From JALQTD01 sp965656785 (GTDB lineage Bacteria > Bacteroidota > Bacteroidia > Flavobacteriales_D > Sanyastnellaceae): a DNA stretch of 64,000 nucleotides. Location: positions 16,064 through 80,063 of the forward strand of contig CBFHLY010000014.1 in the NCBI GenBank assembly GCA_965656785.1, written 5' to 3'. The notes beneath the pieces were generated by a model. The model did no database searches, was not told where the DNA came from, and saw nothing but the letters and a program-made list of their open reading frames with translations. Position 1 is the first letter of the stretch, and every line of letters starts with the position of its first letter. This document shows positions 1 through 8,678 of this stretch, piece after piece. Position numbers and translations under genes: made by a program.

Positions 1-1803
1 GCTGGAGGACTGGAGTTCGATTTGTTCCAGCTCGAGCGTGTGGATGACCCATTCCGCGAAGGGATGCCGCTCGGTTACGGGTTCCTCCTCGCCCTCCACG
101 GTGACGTCCACGGGGTGGCCGCCGTAATTCACGACCAAATCCTTTTCCAAGAAGTACCGCCGCGGGACGTCGAGCAAACCAGGAGTGGCCATCGGCTCGA
201 CCGGCGCGACTTCCGGTCCGTCGTCGGACATCCAGCCCGGTTCGGCCGGCGGGGGCGGGGCGTTGGGGCCCGTCCATCCGGGGATGGTGCCGTCGGGGGC
301 AATGGCCCAACCGGCATCGGCGGGGTGCGGCGGTTCGTCGGGCAGCGGGGGCGCGTCGGGCAGCGGGGGCGCGTCGGTGTAAGGCGGCGGTTCGGGCAGC
401 GGGGCGGCGGGGCGCAAACCCGTCATGCGGCCCTGGGGCGTGCGCACCGTCGAGGCGGTTCGCTTCGCCCGCTCCTCGGCCTTCCGCCGATCTTCGGCCA
501 ACTTCAGCACCGCCTTGTTGACCTCGCCCTGCAGCAAATCCTCGCCGACGCTCAGTTGAGCGGCCGAGGCTTGGATGTACACGCTCCGCTCGATGGCGTC
601 GGGAATGGCGGCGATGGACTGCACCACGCTCCGGACCGCTTCCGAACGACGCAAGGGGTCGCCACCGGCATCGGCGAGCAGGGCCTGGGCCTTGAAGGCC
701 ACGAAGTCCTGCGCTTCCTCGGCCACGAAGCGCTGGAGCTCCGAGGCGCTGACCTTGCGGGAATAGCTGTCGGGGTCGTCGCCGTCGGGGAACAGAAGGA
801 CCTTGACTTTCAGGCCGGCGGCGAGGAGCAGGTCGATGCCGCGGAGGGAGGCGCGAACCCCCGCCGCGTCGCCGTCGAAGAGGACCGTTACGTTCTTCGT
901 AAAGCGGCGGATGATCTTGATTTGGCCGTCCGTCAGGGCCGTGCCGCTGGAAGCGACCGCGTTTTCGAGCCCCGCTTGGTGGAGCGCCATGACGTCGGTA
1001 TAGCCTTCGACGAGGAGGACGCGGTCTTCCTTCGTGATGTGGGGTTTGGCCAAATGGATGCCAAACAGCACGTCGCTCTTGTGATACAGCGGGCTCTCCG
1101 GGCTGTTGAAGTACTTCGCAACGTCCTTCTCCTTCTTCAGCGTGCGCCCGCCAAAACCGATGACGCGCCCCGTCACGTCCCGGATCGGGAACATCACCCG
1201 CCCCTTGAAGAAGTCCCACAGCCCGCCGCTGTCCCGCTCCCGCGACAACCCCGCCGCCACGAGCCACTTCGGCTCGTAACCCGCCGCGACCGCCGCCTTC
1301 GAAAACGCGTCCCAAACATCCGGGGAATACCCGATCAAGAACCGCTTGATGATCTCCGGCCGAAAGCCGCGCTCCGCGAAATACGACAACCCGATGCCCT
1401 GCCCCGCCTCGGTCTCGTGCAGCTGTTCCGTGAACCACTTCTGCGCCCACGCCACCACGGCGGCAATGCTCTCCTTCTCGCTCCGCGCGGCCAGCTCCTC
1501 GGGGGTTTGCTCGCGCTCTTCGATTTCGATGTTGTAGCGTTTGGCCAAAAACCGCAACGCCTCCGGATACGTCATGCTCTCAAGCTCCATGAGGAACGTG
1601 ATGAGGCTGCCACCCTTGCCGCTCGAAAAGTCCTTGAAGATGCCCTTCTGCGGAATCACGTAAAACGACGGGGTCTTTTCGTTCGTGAACGGGCTCAGTC
1701 CGCGGTAGCTACTCCCCTGCTTTTTCAGCTCCACGAAGTCGCCGATCACCTCTTCGATGACGGCGGTTTCGAGGATTTGGGCGATGGTGGACTGAGGAAT
1801 CAT
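1..1803 (-). CDS. dnaG: DNA primase DnaG (3' end beyond the window)
   Basis: Makes RNA primers for DNA replication at the fork. The reading frame runs from an ATG at 1803 to the window edge without a stop, giving 601 residues, so only the last part of the helicase-binding region is missing. An N-terminal CHC2-like domain (about residues 1-95) is followed by the primase core and a TOPRIM domain, with EGYTD near residue 264 and FDGD near 308. After about residue 430 there is a proline-rich linker encoded by an 18-bp tandem duplication (338-373). The zinc ligands are gone: Ser37, Thr40, Asp58 and Ser61 stand where C, H, C, C are normal, in LSPFTNEKTPSF and KDFSSGKGG. As I recall, flavobacterial primases share this loss. 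A TATCTTCG element lies at 1823-1830. Identification is secure. Confidence 0.95.
   Translation of the reverse strand, partial: MIPQSTIAQILETAVIEEVIGDFVELKKQGSSYRGLSPFTNEKTPSFYVIPQKGIFKDFSSGKGGSLITFLMELESMTYPEALRFLAKRYNIEIEEREQTPEELAARSEKESIAAVVAWAQKWFTEQLHETEAGQGIGLSYFAERGFRPEIIKRFLIGYSPDVWDAFSKAAVAAGYEPKWLVAAGLSRERDSGGLWDFFKGRVMFPIRDVTGRVIGFGGRTLKKEKDVAKYFNSPESPLYHKSDVLFGIHLAKPHITKEDRVLLVEGYTDVMALHQAGLENAVASSGTALTDGQIKIIRRFTKNVTVLFDGDAAGVRASLRGIDLLLAAGLKVKVLLFPDGDDPDSYSRKVSASELQRFVAEEAQDFVAFKAQALLADAGGDPLRRSEAVRSVVQSIAAIPDAIERSVYIQASAAQLSVGEDLLQGEVNKAVLKLAEDRRKAEERAKRTASTVRTPQGRMTGLRPAAPLPEPPPYTDAPPLPDAPPLPDEPPHPADAGWAIAPDGTIPGWTGPNAPPPPAEPGWMSDDGPEVAPVEPMATPGLLDVPRRYFLEKDLVVNYGGHPVDVTVEGEEEPVTERHPFAEWVIHTLELEQIELQSSS
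338..373. repeat. 18-bp tandem duplication inside dnaG linker
   Basis: Two identical 18-base copies (338-355 and 356-373). They lie in the proline-rich linker of DnaG and encode a repeated D-A-P-P-L-P unit. The reading frame is kept, so the effect is only on linker length. Confidence 0.8.
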
Positions 1804-1822
1804 GAGCAAGCCGTGCGGCCTA

Positions 1823-1830
1823 CGAAGATA
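1823..1830 (-). promoter_or_regulatory. Putative -7 element of dnaG
   Basis: TATCTTCG on the minus strand, one base off the Bacteroidota consensus TAnnTTTG, 19 bases before the dnaG ATG. No clear TTG -33 box was seen, so this is a weak call. Confidence 0.4.
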
Positions 1831-1909
1831 TTGCGCAACAGTCGAAATCAATGGCTGAACGCATTGTCACTCCAAAGAATGCGCCGTAACTCGTGCTGAA
1901 ATTCTTCCA

Positions 1910-4900
1910 TTGAAATCCCTGCTCTTCGCGTTGGCATGCAGTTGGGGGGTTTGGACTTCGAACCCCACCACGCCCCCTCCCCTTCCGGAGGGCGACCTCG
2001 CCGTGCACTGGCAGCACTACAATGTGGAATCGGGGCTTTCGAGTCAACAAGTTACCGACGTCACCCTCGACAACCACGGGTTCCTGTGGTGTTCCACCGC
2101 GAAAGGACTGAATCGCTTCGACGGCGTGCGATTCGAGCCCTTCGGAGGGGCCCTCAACTTGCGGACGCTCGCCCTCGATCCGTCCGGCACGTTGTGGCTG
2201 GGTGCCAGCGGTTTGCGCGACTGGGTGCGCTGGGACAGCATTCCCCGATTTGGCCCCCACGCGTTGGAAACGCAAGCCGCCCTCCACTTCCCGAGTTGGC
2301 ACAACGTGCACTTCATGCGGTCGGGTCAAGGCGTTTGGATCAGCGGCGATGGGGGGCGCATCGGGCGACTCGATGGAGCAGAATTGCGAACGGAGTTCAC
2401 CGGGGGGGATTCCATCGACTGGATCGAGCCCCTGCACACCGACCCCCGAAAAGGGTCCTGGTTCATTTGGCACCACCGCGACCCTTCCGAAGGGGCCGGC
2501 CTCATCCACGAATTCGACGGGAAGTTTCAGATTGAGCCTTCCAGCAAGGCGCTCAAAGAAGCCATTCAACGAGGCGTCATGCGCTGGGGCAGCGACGGAT
2601 CGGTGTGGTGCTTCCATCCCGATGGCGGTTTGCAATCCTGGGAGAATGGGGGCTTCAAGCGCGTAAGCGGAATCGATGAGCTCCACCCGAAATTCGGGTT
2701 CCTCAGCGAAAATCCTTTTACGGGACACGCTTGGGTGATCCACGGCAACCGCTTGCTGATTTTCAACGCGGCGAATGAACTGATTTGGCAAGATGAGATC
2801 ACGGAAGACTTGGAATGGGGGCGACGCGTCTCGAAGATTCGGTTTTCGAGCAAGGACGATGGCTGGATTTGCTCGAGCCACGGCATCACCCACGTTGAGG
2901 TTCACCAAACCGGGTTCAACGCCCTATCCACTCCGCTGCCGCCAAAGCCGAATTCGCCCGCTCGCCTGAATTCGATGCGCACGCTGCTGGAATGGTCGCC
3001 CGACACCCTCCTTTTCTGCAACGATTTGGGCCAAACCTACCGCATGCAGCTCACCGAGTCGAGCTGGACCACATCCCTCCTGTTCGACCCTAAGAACTCC
3101 GGCTTGAGCGCAATCGCTCGGCTTCGGGGCGACTCGCTCATCATCGCAGGCAACGGGCAGTGGCACGAAGGCCGCATGATGGGGGCTTTGAAACCGGTTG
3201 CAACGACCTCGGTCATCGATTGCTGGTCGCTCGAAGCGTTGGATGAGGCCCTCGATGTTTGGCTCATGGGCCACCACGGCCTGACCCGATTTGACCGGCG
3301 CACAGCACAAGCCGAAGCGATCACCCAAACGCCCGAACAACGCGATGAGCTCGGTGACGTTTATTCCATGCAACGGATCGGGCCATGGGAAGTCCTGCTC
3401 GGCACCTCGACGGGGTTGTGGCGATACGAAGACGGCTCGCGCACCTTGGTTCGGTTCCCATCGGTGGACTACGCGGTGTACAGCCTGCTGGTGATTCAAG
3501 GCGTTTGTTGGATGGGAACCGCCACGCACGGGATGGTGGCCTTCGACATCGAGGCCCAAACTTCGGAAACTTTCCAGCGGCGGACGGGTCTGTCGGATGA
3601 CCGCATCTACGCCGTGCTCGAAGACGAATGCGGCCACTTGTGGCTTTCCAGCGATCGCGGGATCATGCGGTTTCACATCGACTCGGAATCGGTGGATGTG
3701 TTCGGTCGCACCGAGGGGCTTCACCAGCTTGAGTTCAACCGAACCTCCTTCACTGCAGGCGCTTCGGGTCGGTTGTACTTCGGCGGACTGGACGGGTTGA
3801 CGGTGGTGGAACCGTCGTTTTGGGACTGCCGTTCGTTCGAAGCCAATGCGAACATCGGGGTACTGGCCTTGGATGCGCTGGGAACCGAATCGGGCGGAAA
3901 GCGGGACGTGTATCCGGATTGGGCGGCGGGATCCGTGGTGCGGTTGACGCCGTCCTTTCCCATCCTGACCGCGGAATTCCGGCTGCTCGAATGGGGCCCT
4001 GGTGGACACATGTACGCCACGCGGATCCTGGGAGCTGACGAGAATTGGCACGAAACGGAAAGCAATTCCGTGCGCATCGCCGGGTTGGACCCCGGGAACT
4101 ACACGCTCGAAGTCCGGGCGCGATTTCGGGGTGGACAGTGGTCGAAAAACGGGCTCCTCATCCCGATTCGGATGGAGCCGGCGTGGACGCAGACGCTCGC
4201 CTTTCGAATGGGGCTTGCGGCGACGGTGCTGGTTTTGGCCTGGGGCCTCATCCTGCAGGCCAAACGCCGCACGCAGCAACTCGAACGGCTGGTCGCCGAA
4301 CGCACGGCCTCCCTCGAAGAAGCCATCCAACTCAAAGACCTCTACCTGAGAGAAGTCCACCACCGGGTGAAGAACAACATGCAAATCGTGGGCAACTTGC
4401 TCGACCTGCAAACGACGCATGTGCAGCACGAGGAGGCGAAGCGCACCCTGCGCGAGGGGCGTTCGCGGATTGCGTCCATCGCCATGGTACACCAAGAGCT
4501 TCACCAAGCGGGAGAGACGAAATCGCTCTCGTTTCAGCACTTCGCTGGGCGCTTGTTTGACCTCAACTGCAAGCTGTACGGCTGGGAAGCGGCGGATGCG
4601 CAGTTGCACGTCTCCGGGCGGGACGTGGAGATGGACCTCGACATGTCCATTCCCATGGGCCTGATTTTGAACGAACTCATCACGAACACCTTCAAACATT
4701 CGCAACCGGACGCCGAAACCGTCAACGTGCAGCTTCACCTGCGGCGGGCGGAAAAAGGCCGGTTTACCGCGTACTATGACGACCACGGTCAAGGGCTGCC
4801 GCCGGACATCACCTTCAGCGACGAGCGCTCGTTGGGGCTTTGGTTGGTGGCCGAAATGGTGCACCAACTCGGCGGTGTGGTGCGCGTGAGCCCGCGGGCC

Positions 4901-4945
4901 AGGTCGCGGTTGATTTGGACCTTTGAAGAATCCGATGCACCATGA
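1910..4945 (+). CDS. Propeller sensor histidine kinase (HisKA_2 type)
   Basis: A two-component sensor of 1011 residues. A short signal-like segment starts at a TTG codon (1910), the first possible start after the upstream stop and without a good promoter. A two-component-regulator beta-propeller follows (about 35-660), with repeats such as GFLWCSTAKGLNRFDG and HLWLSSDRGIMRF, then a Y_Y_Y domain (about 681-744), one membrane helix (about 762-782) and the kinase core. The core has EVHHRVKNN (His817/818), the HisKA_2 H-box, and an HATPase N-box NELITNTFKHS near 920. The propeller should lie in the periplasm. The gene overlaps the LytTR regulator by ATGA, so the two are almost certainly partners. 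The ligand is unknown. Confidence 0.88.
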   Translation: MKSLLFALACSWGVWTSNPTTPPPLPEGDLAVHWQHYNVESGLSSQQVTDVTLDNHGFLWCSTAKGLNRFDGVRFEPFGGALNLRTLALDPSGTLWLGASGLRDWVRWDSIPRFGPHALETQAALHFPSWHNVHFMRSGQGVWISGDGGRIGRLDGAELRTEFTGGDSIDWIEPLHTDPRKGSWFIWHHRDPSEGAGLIHEFDGKFQIEPSSKALKEAIQRGVMRWGSDGSVWCFHPDGGLQSWENGGFKRVSGIDELHPKFGFLSENPFTGHAWVIHGNRLLIFNAANELIWQDEITEDLEWGRRVSKIRFSSKDDGWICSSHGITHVEVHQTGFNALSTPLPPKPNSPARLNSMRTLLEWSPDTLLFCNDLGQTYRMQLTESSWTTSLLFDPKNSGLSAIARLRGDSLIIAGNGQWHEGRMMGALKPVATTSVIDCWSLEALDEALDVWLMGHHGLTRFDRRTAQAEAITQTPEQRDELGDVYSMQRIGPWEVLLGTSTGLWRYEDGSRTLVRFPSVDYAVYSLLVIQGVCWMGTATHGMVAFDIEAQTSETFQRRTGLSDDRIYAVLEDECGHLWLSSDRGIMRFHIDSESVDVFGRTEGLHQLEFNRTSFTAGASGRLYFGGLDGLTVVEPSFWDCRSFEANANIGVLALDALGTESGGKRDVYPDWAAGSVVRLTPSFPILTAEFRLLEWGPGGHMYATRILGADENWHETESNSVRIAGLDPGNYTLEVRARFRGGQWSKNGLLIPIRMEPAWTQTLAFRMGLAATVLVLAWGLILQAKRRTQQLERLVAERTASLEEAIQLKDLYLREVHHRVKNNMQIVGNLLDLQTTHVQHEEAKRTLREGRSRIASIAMVHQELHQAGETKSLSFQHFAGRLFDLNCKLYGWEAADAQLHVSGRDVEMDLDMSIPMGLILNELITNTFKHSQPDAETVNVQLHLRRAEKGRFTAYYDDHGQGLPPDITFSDERSLGLWLVAEMVHQLGGVVRVSPRARSRLIWTFEESDAP

Positions 4946-5646
4946 ACCATCCCCCCAACATCCTCATCGTCGAAGACGAACCCATCATCGCGGGCTTCAT
5001 CCGCAAGGAACTGCGGGCCCTGGGCTACCACGTATCGGGGCACGCGCGGTCGCACCGCGAAGCCTTGAACTTGTTGGAAGAGGTGCCGGTGGATTTGGCC
5101 CTCATTGACATTGCGCTCGGTGGGAAGCGCGATGGCATCGACGTGGCGCATGTCATTCGGGAACGCGGCGAAACGCCGTTCATCTTTTTGACCTCGTACG
5201 CGGATCCGGCGACCATTGAGCGGGCGAAACCGACCCGGCCGGCCGGGTACGTGCTGAAGCCGTTCACCGCGGATGACTTGTATTCGAGCATCGAGTTGGC
5301 CTTGGCCGCATCGGGAAACCAGCGCGCGATGAACGATGGCATCTTCCTTCCGGATGGCTATGGCCGGGTGCGGGTGGATTTGGACCAAATCCTGTTCTTC
5401 GAAAGCAACCGGATGTACCTGGAAATCCACACCCGGGAACGGACGCACGTGCTGCGGTCCACCCTGAGCAACTTCCTGGAGAAGCTACCGGAAGACCGGT
5501 TCGTGCGAATCCACCGAAGCTTCGCGGTGCAGATCGGACACGTGGAGCGGTGGAACCGGACGGCCGTTTGGGTCAACGGGAAGGAATTGCCCGTCGGCAG
5601 AACCTACCAAAGCGGGCTGATGGACCGGCTGCAAGTCGGGGGATAA
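4942..5646 (+). CDS. LytTR family response regulator
   Basis: A transcription regulator of 234 residues with an N-terminal receiver domain (1-120) and a C-terminal LytTR DNA-binding domain (about 130-234). The receiver keeps the acidic pair in VEDEP, the phospho-acceptor Asp56 in LIDIALGG, a conserved Thr/Ser in FLTSYAD and Lys in LKPFTADD. The LytTR part shows the family pattern in ILFFESNRMYLEIHT and FVRIHRSFAVQI. The start ATG overlaps the stop of the kinase gene by four bases, so it is translated with its likely cognate sensor. Targets cannot be read from the sequence. Confidence 0.92.
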   Translation: MNHPPNILIVEDEPIIAGFIRKELRALGYHVSGHARSHREALNLLEEVPVDLALIDIALGGKRDGIDVAHVIRERGETPFIFLTSYADPATIERAKPTRPAGYVLKPFTADDLYSSIELALAASGNQRAMNDGIFLPDGYGRVRVDLDQILFFESNRMYLEIHTRERTHVLRSTLSNFLEKLPEDRFVRIHRSFAVQIGHVERWNRTAVWVNGKELPVGRTYQSGLMDRLQVGG

Positions 5647-5821
5647 AAAAATGGAGCCCCACCGTTGTGAAGCCCCATCTCGTCCAGTTGGAGGACCGTC
5701 AAACCTCGGCCCACCGCCATGAGGGCCTTTGATGGTTCGAAGTTCAATGGAAAGGGTGACGTGGCCGTGACGGGTTTGTTAAGGGATGTTGATGAAACCC
5801 GCGGCATGGCTTTCCTGGGAG
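5647..5821. other. Intergenic stretch before the second two-component pair
   Basis: About 175 bases without a convincing gene. It begins with a run of seven A, which on the minus strand would be a T run, but no strong hairpin goes with it. No RNA gene was recognised. The promoter of the next kinase lies at its right end. Confidence 0.5.
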
Positions 5822-5829
5822 TAACTTTG
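5822..5829 (+). promoter_or_regulatory. -7 element TAACTTTG before kinase gene
   Basis: Exact match to TAnnTTTG, ending only seven bases before the ATG at 5837. No TTG box was found at the usual 19-21 base distance. If it is a promoter, the transcript would have almost no leader. Confidence 0.5.
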
Positions 5830-5836
5830 AATCGTT

Positions 5837-7144
5837 ATGGCCAACCGTCGCACAAAGAGCATCCCGTGGTTCATCATTGCCATGGTGTTCGCCTTCTTGG
5901 GCATGAGCACCATCCAAATCCATTGGCTGCGTTCGTCGGTGCGCATGAAGCAGCAGCTGTTCGACGACAACGTCGCCCACGCCCTTTCCGAGGTGGGGGA
6001 TTTCCTCACACAGCCCTCTGCAGCCGCCCTTCAAGCCCAGTTGGAAGCCGTGAATTCCGACCCCGGCATTCCCTCCATTGGAACGGCACTGAGCGGGGCG
6101 GAACGCACGATGTTGCAGCGGATGGACGCCTTCATGGTGGACAGCCTCGTCCAAGAGGCGCTGCACGAACACGGCATTGCCGCGGTGCCGGTCATCGGCG
6201 TGTTCGATCGGTTTGGCCAACCCGTGCGGCTGGAAGAGGCCGATGAGGAACACCGGGCGGCGCTGACCGAAGAGGGGTACTGCGTGGTGGCGGAACCGCT
6301 GCGGCTGTGCGTCCACTTTCCTTCGCTGGACCGCTACTTGCTGCACAATTTGTTGGGCCAATTCGCGTTGACGGGAGTGATGCTTGCGATCATCGCTGCC
6401 GGCCTGTTCAGCGCCGTCATCACCGCGAACCGCAACAAGCGCATCGACCGCATTCGACGCGATTTGATGAACAACTTGACCCACGAACTCAAAACGCCCA
6501 TCAGCACCATCGGCCTCGCCGCGGAAGCGCTGAACGACCCGGACATGCGCAGGAGCGAAGAAACCTTGAAGCACTACGTGGGCCTCATTCGGGAGGAGAA
6601 CAAGCGGCTCGGGGTGTTGGTGGAGAACGTGTTGCAAGCGAGCCTCGCGGATTCGGGGAGCATGCGGTTGTTCATGCAGCCGTTGAACGCGCACGATGTC
6701 ATCAAGGAAGTGGTCAAGAATTTGGCCATCCAAACCGTAAAACGGGGAGGAAAGGTGGAGCTCAACCTCACGGCGAGCAGTCCGGTCATCGAGGCCGATC
6801 GCATCCACCTGACGAACGTGGTTTACAACCTCATGGACAACGCACTGAAGTACGCATCCGAGAATCCGCTGCTCGAAATTTCCAGCCGAAACACCCCGAA
6901 CGGCGTGGAGTTTCGGTTCAAAGACAACGGCATCGGCATCCCGAAAGAACATTTAGGCAAGGTCTTTGATAGGTTGTATCGTGTCCCTACGGGAAACGTT
7001 CACGACGTGAAAGGATTTGGACTCGGTTTGAGTTATGTGCGCACGGTGGTTGTGCGCCATCACGGGTCCATTCACGTTGAGAGCGAACCTGGAAAGGGCA
7101 GCACGTTTGTGATTGAATTGCCGAAAACCCAACCTGAACGTTGA
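5837..7144 (+). CDS. Sensor histidine kinase (HisKA/HATPase_c)
   Basis: An inner-membrane kinase of 435 residues with two membrane helices (about 10-31 and 173-195) bounding a periplasmic sensor region. The HisKA domain carries NLTHELKTPISTI with His216. The HATPase domain has NLMDNALKYAS (N-box), DNGIGIPKEH (G1) and GFGLGLSYV (G2). The arrangement resembles the RprX type of Bacteroidota sensors, although the signal is unknown. It is followed at one base distance by an OmpR-type regulator, clearly its partner. Confidence 0.9.
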   Translation: MANRRTKSIPWFIIAMVFAFLGMSTIQIHWLRSSVRMKQQLFDDNVAHALSEVGDFLTQPSAAALQAQLEAVNSDPGIPSIGTALSGAERTMLQRMDAFMVDSLVQEALHEHGIAAVPVIGVFDRFGQPVRLEEADEEHRAALTEEGYCVVAEPLRLCVHFPSLDRYLLHNLLGQFALTGVMLAIIAAGLFSAVITANRNKRIDRIRRDLMNNLTHELKTPISTIGLAAEALNDPDMRRSEETLKHYVGLIREENKRLGVLVENVLQASLADSGSMRLFMQPLNAHDVIKEVVKNLAIQTVKRGGKVELNLTASSPVIEADRIHLTNVVYNLMDNALKYASENPLLEISSRNTPNGVEFRFKDNGIGIPKEHLGKVFDRLYRVPTGNVHDVKGFGLGLSYVRTVVVRHHGSIHVESEPGKGSTFVIELPKTQPER

Positions 7145-7145
7145 C

Positions 7146-7847
7146 ATGAGCACCGAAACGAAAACATCCATCTTGTTGTGCGAGGACGACCCAAATTTGG
7201 GCCGACTCCTTTGTGATTACTTGAACGCCAAAGGGTTCGAAACGGTTTGGGCGAAAGACGGCGTGGAAGGATTGAAGGAATTTCACCGCCATTCGTTCGA
7301 TTTCGCATTGCTCGACGTCATGATGCCGCGCAAAGACGGCTTCGAAGTGGCCGAGGAAATCCGGCGGGAATCGCGTCAGTTGCCGATTTTGTTCCTCACA
7401 GCGCGTTCGGCGAAAGAGGACACGCTGCAAGGATTCAAAGTCGGCGCGGACGACTACATGACAAAGCCGTTCAGCATGGACGAATTGCTGATGCGCATCC
7501 ACGCCATTTTGCGGCGATCCGCCGCCCTTCCAGAAGAAGGGGAAGAAGTCAGCCAATTCCGCATCGGCGAATACGCGTTCGACTACAACACGCAAAAGCT
7601 CACCCACGGATCCGAAGAGAAGCGCCTGACCACCAAGGAGAACGAACTGCTCTACCTGCTGGCGAAGCACAAAAATGGATTGCTCGAGCGCCCGTTTGCG
7701 TTGCGCACGATTTGGGGAGACGACAACTACTTCAATGGACGGAGCATGGACGTGTACATTGCCAAACTCCGGAAGCACCTGTCGAACGACCCGACCATTG
7801 AAATCATGAACGTCCACGGAAAGGGATTCAAATTGATCGCATCCTGA
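7146..7847 (+). CDS. OmpR-family response regulator (RprY-like)
   Basis: DNA-binding regulator of 233 residues. Receiver domain (about 8-122) with CEDDP, phospho-acceptor Asp57 in LLDVMMPRKDG, Thr in LFLTARS and Lys in MTKPFSMDEL. The winged-helix trans_reg_C domain (about 135-232) shows LTTKENELLYLLA and SMDVYIAKLRKHL. ATG at 7146 was chosen over an in-frame start inside the kinase gene because it begins just before the receiver and one base after the kinase stop. It probably responds to the preceding kinase. A terminator follows. Confidence 0.92.
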   Translation: MSTETKTSILLCEDDPNLGRLLCDYLNAKGFETVWAKDGVEGLKEFHRHSFDFALLDVMMPRKDGFEVAEEIRRESRQLPILFLTARSAKEDTLQGFKVGADDYMTKPFSMDELLMRIHAILRRSAALPEEGEEVSQFRIGEYAFDYNTQKLTHGSEEKRLTTKENELLYLLAKHKNGLLERPFALRTIWGDDNYFNGRSMDVYIAKLRKHLSNDPTIEIMNVHGKGFKLIAS

Positions 7848-7879
7848 CGCGGCGTTAACACAGTGTGGCACAGTATTCG

Positions 7880-7907
7880 AAAGGGATTGGTTATCAATCC
7901 CTTTTTT
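7880..7907 (+). terminator. Intrinsic terminator ending at the tonB start
   Basis: A perfect 10-bp stem, AAAGGGATTG (7880-7889) with CAATCCCTTT (7895-7904), a 5-base loop, and a T run to 7907. It ends the kinase/regulator operon. The tonB ATG at 7909 follows after one base. Confidence 0.8.
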
Positions 7908-7908
7908 C

Positions 7909-8604
7909 ATGTCCAAACCCACCCCACCCACGTTCCTGATGGGACTGACAGCTGCCCTCGCCTTGACATGGGCGGCGTTCGAATGGACCTCGTTTGAATG
8001 GTCGACCGCCCGCGCGGCGGCGTTCACGTCCCTGCCGACGGACCTTTTGGAAGTGGAAGTCGTTCCGGCTTCCGTTCCCGTGAAACCACCGCCGCCGCCT
8101 GCGCCAACGACTCCGCCGCTCGTGCACCCCGAACCGCGGCCGACCCCCATCGGGAGCGGCCCCTTGGGGCCCGAACCCGACCCGGGTTTCTTTTCGGGCT
8201 GGGACGACCTGTTCGGTCCGGAGCCTGAGCCCGTGTTCAGCAGCGAACCTGCGACGTTGTTGGTGGCCGATCACATGCCCGCCTTCCCCGAGTGCGCCGA
8301 TGTCCTCGACCCCGAAGGCGAGCGGCAATGCACCGAACAGCGCATCATCGAACACATGCAGCAATGCGTGGAATTCCCCCGGCACATGCGGGACGCAGGC
8401 ATCGACGGCGTGGTCTACCTCGAGTATGTCATTGACGAAGACGGACGCGTCCGCAACCCGCGCATTTTGAAGTCGCCTCATGCGGCCTTTGACGGCACCA
8501 CCCTCGAATGCATCGAAGGGCTTCCGGTGTTGCAACCGGGGCGCCAACAAGGCCGACCCGTTCGGGTTCAATACACCCTGCCCGTACGCTTTTCGCTCCA
8601 TTGA
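7909..8604 (+). CDS. TonB-family energy transducer
   Basis: Links the proton-driven inner membrane complex to outer membrane receptors. The 231-residue product has an N-terminal membrane helix (about 8-27), a proline-rich periplasmic spacer (VKPPPPPAPTTPPL, then PEPRPTPIG) and a C-terminal TonB_C domain (about 140-231) with GIDGVVYLEYVIDEDGRV and ILKSPHAAFD. The start abuts an intrinsic terminator; the next in-frame Met (residue 11) would shorten the cytoplasmic tail. No exbB/exbD lies nearby. It could serve the receptor at 47621-49831 but there is no direct link. Confidence 0.88.
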   Translation: MSKPTPPTFLMGLTAALALTWAAFEWTSFEWSTARAAAFTSLPTDLLEVEVVPASVPVKPPPPPAPTTPPLVHPEPRPTPIGSGPLGPEPDPGFFSGWDDLFGPEPEPVFSSEPATLLVADHMPAFPECADVLDPEGERQCTEQRIIEHMQQCVEFPRHMRDAGIDGVVYLEYVIDEDGRVRNPRILKSPHAAFDGTTLECIEGLPVLQPGRQQGRPVRVQYTLPVRFSLH

Positions 8605-8623
8605 TGGCCGCCGCGCAAACCCC

Positions 8624-8654
8624 TTGGTCTTCAGCACGGAATGCACTACATTTG
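8624..8654 (+). promoter_or_regulatory. prs promoter (TTG-N20-TACATTTG)
   Basis: TTG at 8624-8626 and TACATTTG at 8647-8654 match the Bacteroidota -33/-7 promoter with a 20-base spacer. It lies 24 bases before the prs ATG and is one of the best promoter matches in the window. Confidence 0.75.
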
Positions 8655-8678
8655 CAGCCTCAAAAAGCCTGCCCCGTC

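Noticed and set aside
2924..4867. 647-codon open frame on the minus strand opposite the sensor kinase
   Set aside because: High GC makes long antisense frames common. The plus strand has clear propeller and kinase motifs, and the antisense product shows no recognisable domain.
5647..5700. Possible terminator for the LytTR gene
   Set aside because: The A7 run is on the wrong strand for it, and GGGGCT segments nearby are direct, not inverted, repeats.
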